In this document: positions 17,301 through 19,084 of the stretch, in pieces
Layout of the letters: each line of letters begins with the position of its first letter
Position numbering within the stretch: position 1 is the first letter of the stretch
Assembly (NCBI GenBank): GCA_050485785.1
Contig: JBJHCA010000066.1
Location: 1-19,084, forward strand
Source of the DNA: JBJHCA01 sp050485785
Lineage (GTDB): Bacteria; Bacteroidota; Bacteroidia; Chitinophagales; Saprospiraceae
Direction: 5' to 3'
DNA: 19,084 nt
Made by a program: the position numbers and the translations under genes
Notes under the pieces: model-generated
Told to the model about the DNA's origin: nothing
Databases searched by the model: none
Seen by the model: the letters and a program-made list of their open reading frames with translations, nothing else

Positions 17301-18103
17301 GCGCTGACCAGACAATGAGCCATTCCTGACAGGGCTTCAACATGGGGCCGCATTTCTTCTGCGCCCAGTGCACAGTTAAGCCCTACGGCAAAAAGCGGTG
17401 CATGGGCTATGGAAATCCAGAATGCTTCCACCGTTTGACCGCTTAGCGTTCGGCCACTGGCATCGGTGATGGTGCCGGATACGATTACCGGTTTATGAAT
17501 GCCGGTCTGCTCCATGTGGGTCATCAGAGCAAACAGGGCAGCTTTGGCGTTCAGCGTATCAAAAACGGTTTCCACCAGAAACAGGTCGACACCACCCTCA
17601 TCCAGTCCGCTGATTTGCTCACTGTAGGCTTTCACCAGGGTATCGAAGTCCACGGCCCGGTATGCCGGGTTATTGACATCGGGCGACATGGAAGCTGTTT
17701 TGGCCGTAGGCCCTATTGCCCCGGCTACAAATCTGGGTTTGTGCGGAGTTTTAAGGTTCCACTCTCGTGCAGCTTCTACGGCCAGGCGGGCAGCATGAAG
17801 GTTGATCTCGTACACAAGGGACTCCAGTCCATAATCGGCCTGCGACAGAGAATTGGCGTTAAATGTATTGGTTTCCACTACATCGGCTCCGGCCTCCAGA
17901 TAGGCATGATGGATGGCCTTAACAATGTCGGGTTGTGTGAGGCTTAGCAGGTCGTTATTGCCTTTCAGATCTTGGGGATGAGTGGCCAGTCTCCTGCCTC
18001 TGAAGTCTTGTTCGGTGAGGTGGTACTGCTGTATCATGGTACCCATGGCACCGTCAATCACCAGAATACGTTGCCGGCAAATTTGCCTGAGTAATTCGGA
18101 CAT
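14393..18103 (-). CDS. metH: Cobalamin-dependent methionine synthase
   Basis: 1236 residues, close to the E. coli enzyme, transferring a methyl group from 5-methyltetrahydrofolate to homocysteine via cobalamin. All modules are present in order: homocysteine/zinc domain (about 1-330) with zinc ligands C244, C307 and C308 (GLNCALG, GGCCGTT); pterin-binding domain (about 345-640) with INIGERTN (GERTN 357-361); cap and B12-binding domain (about 645-880) with DVHDIG, in which H755 is the cobalt ligand (D753-x-H755-xx-G758); and the AdoMet-dependent reactivation domain (about 895-1236) with R1134 and Y1139 in RPAPGY. Everything needed for activity is intact. First gene of a tightly packed unit; its stop overlaps the M16 start by 4 nt. 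No metF or other methionine gene is adjacent. Confidence 0.97.
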   Translation of the reverse strand: MSELLRQICRQRILVIDGAMGTMIQQYHLTEQDFRGRRLATHPQDLKGNNDLLSLTQPDIVKAIHHAYLEAGADVVETNTFNANSLSQADYGLESLVYEINLHAARLAVEAAREWNLKTPHKPRFVAGAIGPTAKTASMSPDVNNPAYRAVDFDTLVKAYSEQISGLDEGGVDLFLVETVFDTLNAKAALFALMTHMEQTGIHKPVIVSGTITDASGRTLSGQTVEAFWISIAHAPLFAVGLNCALGAEEMRPHVEALSGMAHCLVSAYPNAGLPNEFGAYDQDADEMAAYIREFAQSGLVNIIGGCCGTTPSHIKAMCMAIEGVQPRLVPPELDLPMFSGLEPLIIRPESNFINIGERTNVTGSAKFARLIKSDQYAEALSVARQQVDGGAQIMDVNMDEAMLDSEQAMSTFLHWIASEPDIARLPIMIDSSRFSVIEAGLRCIQGKGIVNSISLKEGEEEFLRQARLIHRYGAGMVVMAFDEKGQADTKDRKVEICTRAYKLLTQKAGIKPRDIIFDPNIFAIATGIELHNTYAIDYIEAVRDIKKLCPGALVSGGVSNLSFSFRGNNHVREAMHSAFLFHAIQAGMDMGIVNAGMLEIYEQISPTLLKLVEDVIFNRHPGATEKLINYAGQHASTGKKQTIDLKWRTLPVNKRIEYALVKGITEFIEVDTEEARLQAVNALQVIEGPLMDGMNVVGDLFGSGKMFLPQVVKSARVMKSAVAWLTPYIEAEKQAGERQTKGRILLATVKGDVHDIGKNIVGVVLACNNYEIIDLGVMVPAAQILDKAVEHKADIIGLSGLITPSLDEMVHVAAEMKRRGFTIPLLIGGATTSRIHTAVKIEPAYDHGVIHVLDASRSVAVASRLLSEKGDERQNFLKEVKSDYQNLRDSHAERHAAKRFHSIQEARKNAFQPDFTHYAPPVPAVPGITVVENPDFDVLFHYIDWAPFFSAWQMPGKFPDVLDNPKYGGEARKLYEEALDMLNSIASQKLLGACGVAGLFPANSRGDDILIFDPENPADLLMTVPQLRQQQQKAPGLPNWCLSDFLAPESGGVRDYIGAFAVTTGIHADEQVKKFESQHNDYHALLLKSLADRLAEAFAEYLHQQVRQNLWAYAWDETLSIDELIREKFRGIRPAPGYPACPDHLQKKKLFELLQATQHTGISLTESLAMYPAASVCGWYFSHPESRYFGLGHIHHDQVVDYALRMNMDQSEIEQWLAPVLAYNPAQLTTNNTLP

Positions 18104-18341
18104 AGCGGGTGTTCAATGCGGGTGCAAAGGTAGTGGTTTTTATTTTTTAGATGCTGCCCGGCTGGTTTGCTGTGGAGTGTATCATGTGGGAAACAGGTCA
18201 GTTTTCACAGGCATGGTTGATAGTATTTCATATCAGGCCCCGCTTTCTGTCATAAGCACAATTGCACCTCAATATTAATGCCGATGTAGATGGTGCACGA
18301 TTTATGTCACCGACTGTTTTTTATTGCAAGATTGTTAAATT
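18104..18341. other. Divergent intergenic region between metH and the beta-helix locus
   Basis: 238 nt. It contains the metH -7 box (18125-18132, minus) and an imperfect stem (18185-18194 with 18201-18209). Near the right end, TAAATTTTG (18336-18344) resembles a -7 box with one extra base and could drive the beta-helix gene. No reading frame of note and no riboswitch-like sequence is seen. Confidence 0.5.
18125..18132 (-). promoter_or_regulatory. -7 promoter box of the metH unit
   Basis: On the minus strand this reads TACCTTTG, matching TAnnTTTG, 21 nt before the metH ATG at 18103. The leader would then be only about 15 nt, leaving no room for a cobalamin or SAM riboswitch. No clear -33 TTTG is seen at the usual spacing. 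Confidence 0.45.
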
Positions 18342-18911
18342 TTGCTCTTAGGCTATTTGGCGACATATCCCTGCAATAAACACGATGAATATTTCGGCAA
18401 TATTTGGCTTATTAGGTTAATTGTTCTATATTGTGTTTTTGGAATTTTTATTGGCGGATGTGTGGACATCGATTTAAGTTGCAATATCTCAGATGGTGCT
18501 ATTTATGACGAACATAACTATCTGGGCATATTCGTCCGACAATCTGAAAATACAATTATGCAATGCAACTATGTACAGGAAAATAATACCGGCGTATATT
18601 TTTATGCATCATGCCCGGGTACTGAATTTAAGGGTACCCTGATCGGAAGTTCAGAAACCGGCTTGCATCTGCATGAGTCTGCCAAGATAGGCGTGCAGCC
18701 CCACCATGGGAATCTGTGGATTGCAGCACCTTATAACATTTCTGCCTGGCACGAAAGTACAGATCTATTTTTCACTTTGTTGTCTCGTTTTTATGTGGAT
18801 GGCAACACATTTCCCATTTACCCGGAAAATTTTATTGTGCCCGGTAGTAATCAATGGTTTGTGGATCATCAAGGTCAATTATTTAATGGCAGTGTACAAA
18901 TATTGCATTAG
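18342..18911 (+). CDS. Right-handed beta-helix-like exported or lipoprotein, start uncertain, possibly decayed
   Basis: The frame is closed upstream by TAA at 18336-18338 and ends with TAG at 18909-18911; at most 189 residues. No ATG is available at its start: candidates are TTG 18342 and TTG 18357. Residues 21-40 (numbered from TTG 18342) are strongly hydrophobic and end in IGGC with Cys40, which looks like a lipoprotein signal. The middle (about 45-125) has the rhythm of a right-handed parallel beta-helix: ENTIMQCNYVQENNTGVYFYASC, then GTEFKGTLIG, then ETGLHLHESAKIG. Such modules in Bacteroidota usually belong to much longer exported proteins, so this may be a truncated remnant or a small lipoprotein. 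An ATG at 18385 in another frame encodes MNISAIFGLLG and then stops, hinting at a frameshift near 18410. Composition is A/T rich. The next gene starts 2 nt later. Confidence 0.55.
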   Translation: MLLGYLATYPCNKHDEYFGNIWLIRLIVLYCVFGIFIGGCVDIDLSCNISDGAIYDEHNYLGIFVRQSENTIMQCNYVQENNTGVYFYASCPGTEFKGTLIGSSETGLHLHESAKIGVQPHHGNLWIAAPYNISAWHESTDLFFTLLSRFYVDGNTFPIYPENFIVPGSNQWFVDHQGQLFNGSVQILH

Positions 18912-18913
18912 TT

Positions 18914-19084
18914 ATGAGGGATTTATGCTTAGGAAAGTTGTTGCCTGTGTTGATCGCAGGGCTTTTGTATTGCTCAAAAGAATTGAATGCACAGCCCGGA
19001 TTTTTTAAATTATATCCATTAGAAGTAGTTGGAACAGGTTTCTTATCTACTCAACAATATGACGATCAACTTTATGTTTATGCT
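18914..19084 (+). CDS. Exported protein, function unknown (3' partial)
   Basis: ATG 18914 opens a frame that runs without a stop to the window edge (57 codons seen). The first residues, MRDLCLGKLLPVLIAGLLYC then SKELNAQ-PGFFK, form a typical Bacteroidota signal peptide with probable cleavage after NA or NAQ (about residue 29-30). The start of the mature part, PGFFKLYPLEVVG, resembles the opening of large Bacteroidota exported beta-propeller or T9SS-substrate proteins, but too little is visible to name a family. It starts 2 nt after the beta-helix gene stop, so the two are probably co-transcribed. Low G+C, like its neighbour. Confidence 0.7.
   Translation, partial: MRDLCLGKLLPVLIAGLLYCSKELNAQPGFFKLYPLEVVGTGFLSTQQYDDQLYVYA

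Noticed and set aside
18185..18209. Imperfect stem TGTGGGAAAC / GTTTTCACA between metH and the beta-helix gene
   Set aside because: It needs a bulge and a wobble pair, has no position relative to a convincing promoter, and could be chance.
18104..18341. Cobalamin or SAM riboswitch upstream of metH
   Set aside because: The metH -7 box lies 21 nt before the start, leaving almost no leader, and no B12-box-like sequence was found on the minus strand.
1..19084. CRISPR arrays, tRNAs, insertion sequences, phage or toxin-antitoxin genes
   Set aside because: No spaced direct repeats, tRNA-like cloverleaf, transposase or integrase motif, or small paired toxin/antitoxin frames were seen on reading both strands.

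Overview
The window comes from a member of the Bacteroidota, most likely a free-living or environmental lineage close to the Saprospiria/Cytophagia. One predicted protein ends in a type B sorting domain of the type IX secretion system (T9SS), which is confined to this phylum. Several genes are preceded by the Bacteroidota -7 promoter box TAnnTTTG. Shine-Dalgarno sequences are essentially absent. Ten complete genes look intact; one is cut by each window edge and one near the right edge is of doubtful integrity. I see no tRNA, rRNA, CRISPR array, insertion sequence, phage gene or classical defence system.

Left part, + strand (1-2332): the 3' end of a class C beta-lactamase-fold serine hydrolase, then an exported NlpC/P60 peptidoglycan peptidase, then phosphatidylserine synthase (pssA). 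All three act at the cell envelope and may be co-transcribed. Two minus-strand genes follow (2370-6078), separated by a likely terminator: an oligopeptidase B-like S9 peptidase with a lipoprotein-type signal, and an exported protein of unknown function.

Middle, + strand (6341-9947): a compact ferric-iron ABC transporter operon fbpABC (binding protein, fused two-half permease, ATPase), with 8 nt between A and B and a 13 nt overlap between B and C. A promoter sits almost on top of the fbpA start codon, so the transcript may be leaderless. Convergent with it is a membrane fatty-acid desaturase (9995-11104, minus). Its upstream region has a clear -7 box and an 8-bp perfect inverted repeat just downstream that could be an operator or leader hairpin.

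Right part, minus strand (11372-18103): a tight three-gene unit transcribed metH -> M16 peptidase homologue -> T9SS type B exported fibronectin-type protein (4-nt ATGA overlap, then 7 nt). The M16 protein lacks the zinc-binding HxxEH motif but keeps the R/Y pair, as expected of the non-catalytic half of a two-subunit M16 peptidase. Cobalamin-dependent MetH is full length with all four modules.

Right edge, + strand (from about 18140): base composition drops to about 30-35% G+C in sampled lines, against about 45-57% in metH. This stretch holds a short right-handed beta-helix-like secreted or lipoprotein gene with a problematic start, and 2 nt later the first 57 codons of another exported protein. 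This is the most accessory-looking part. No convincing new multi-gene system is visible. The best leads are the unknown exported protein, the inactive M16 homologue in the metH unit, two unexplained inverted-repeat structures in the intergenic regions, and the beta-helix locus.
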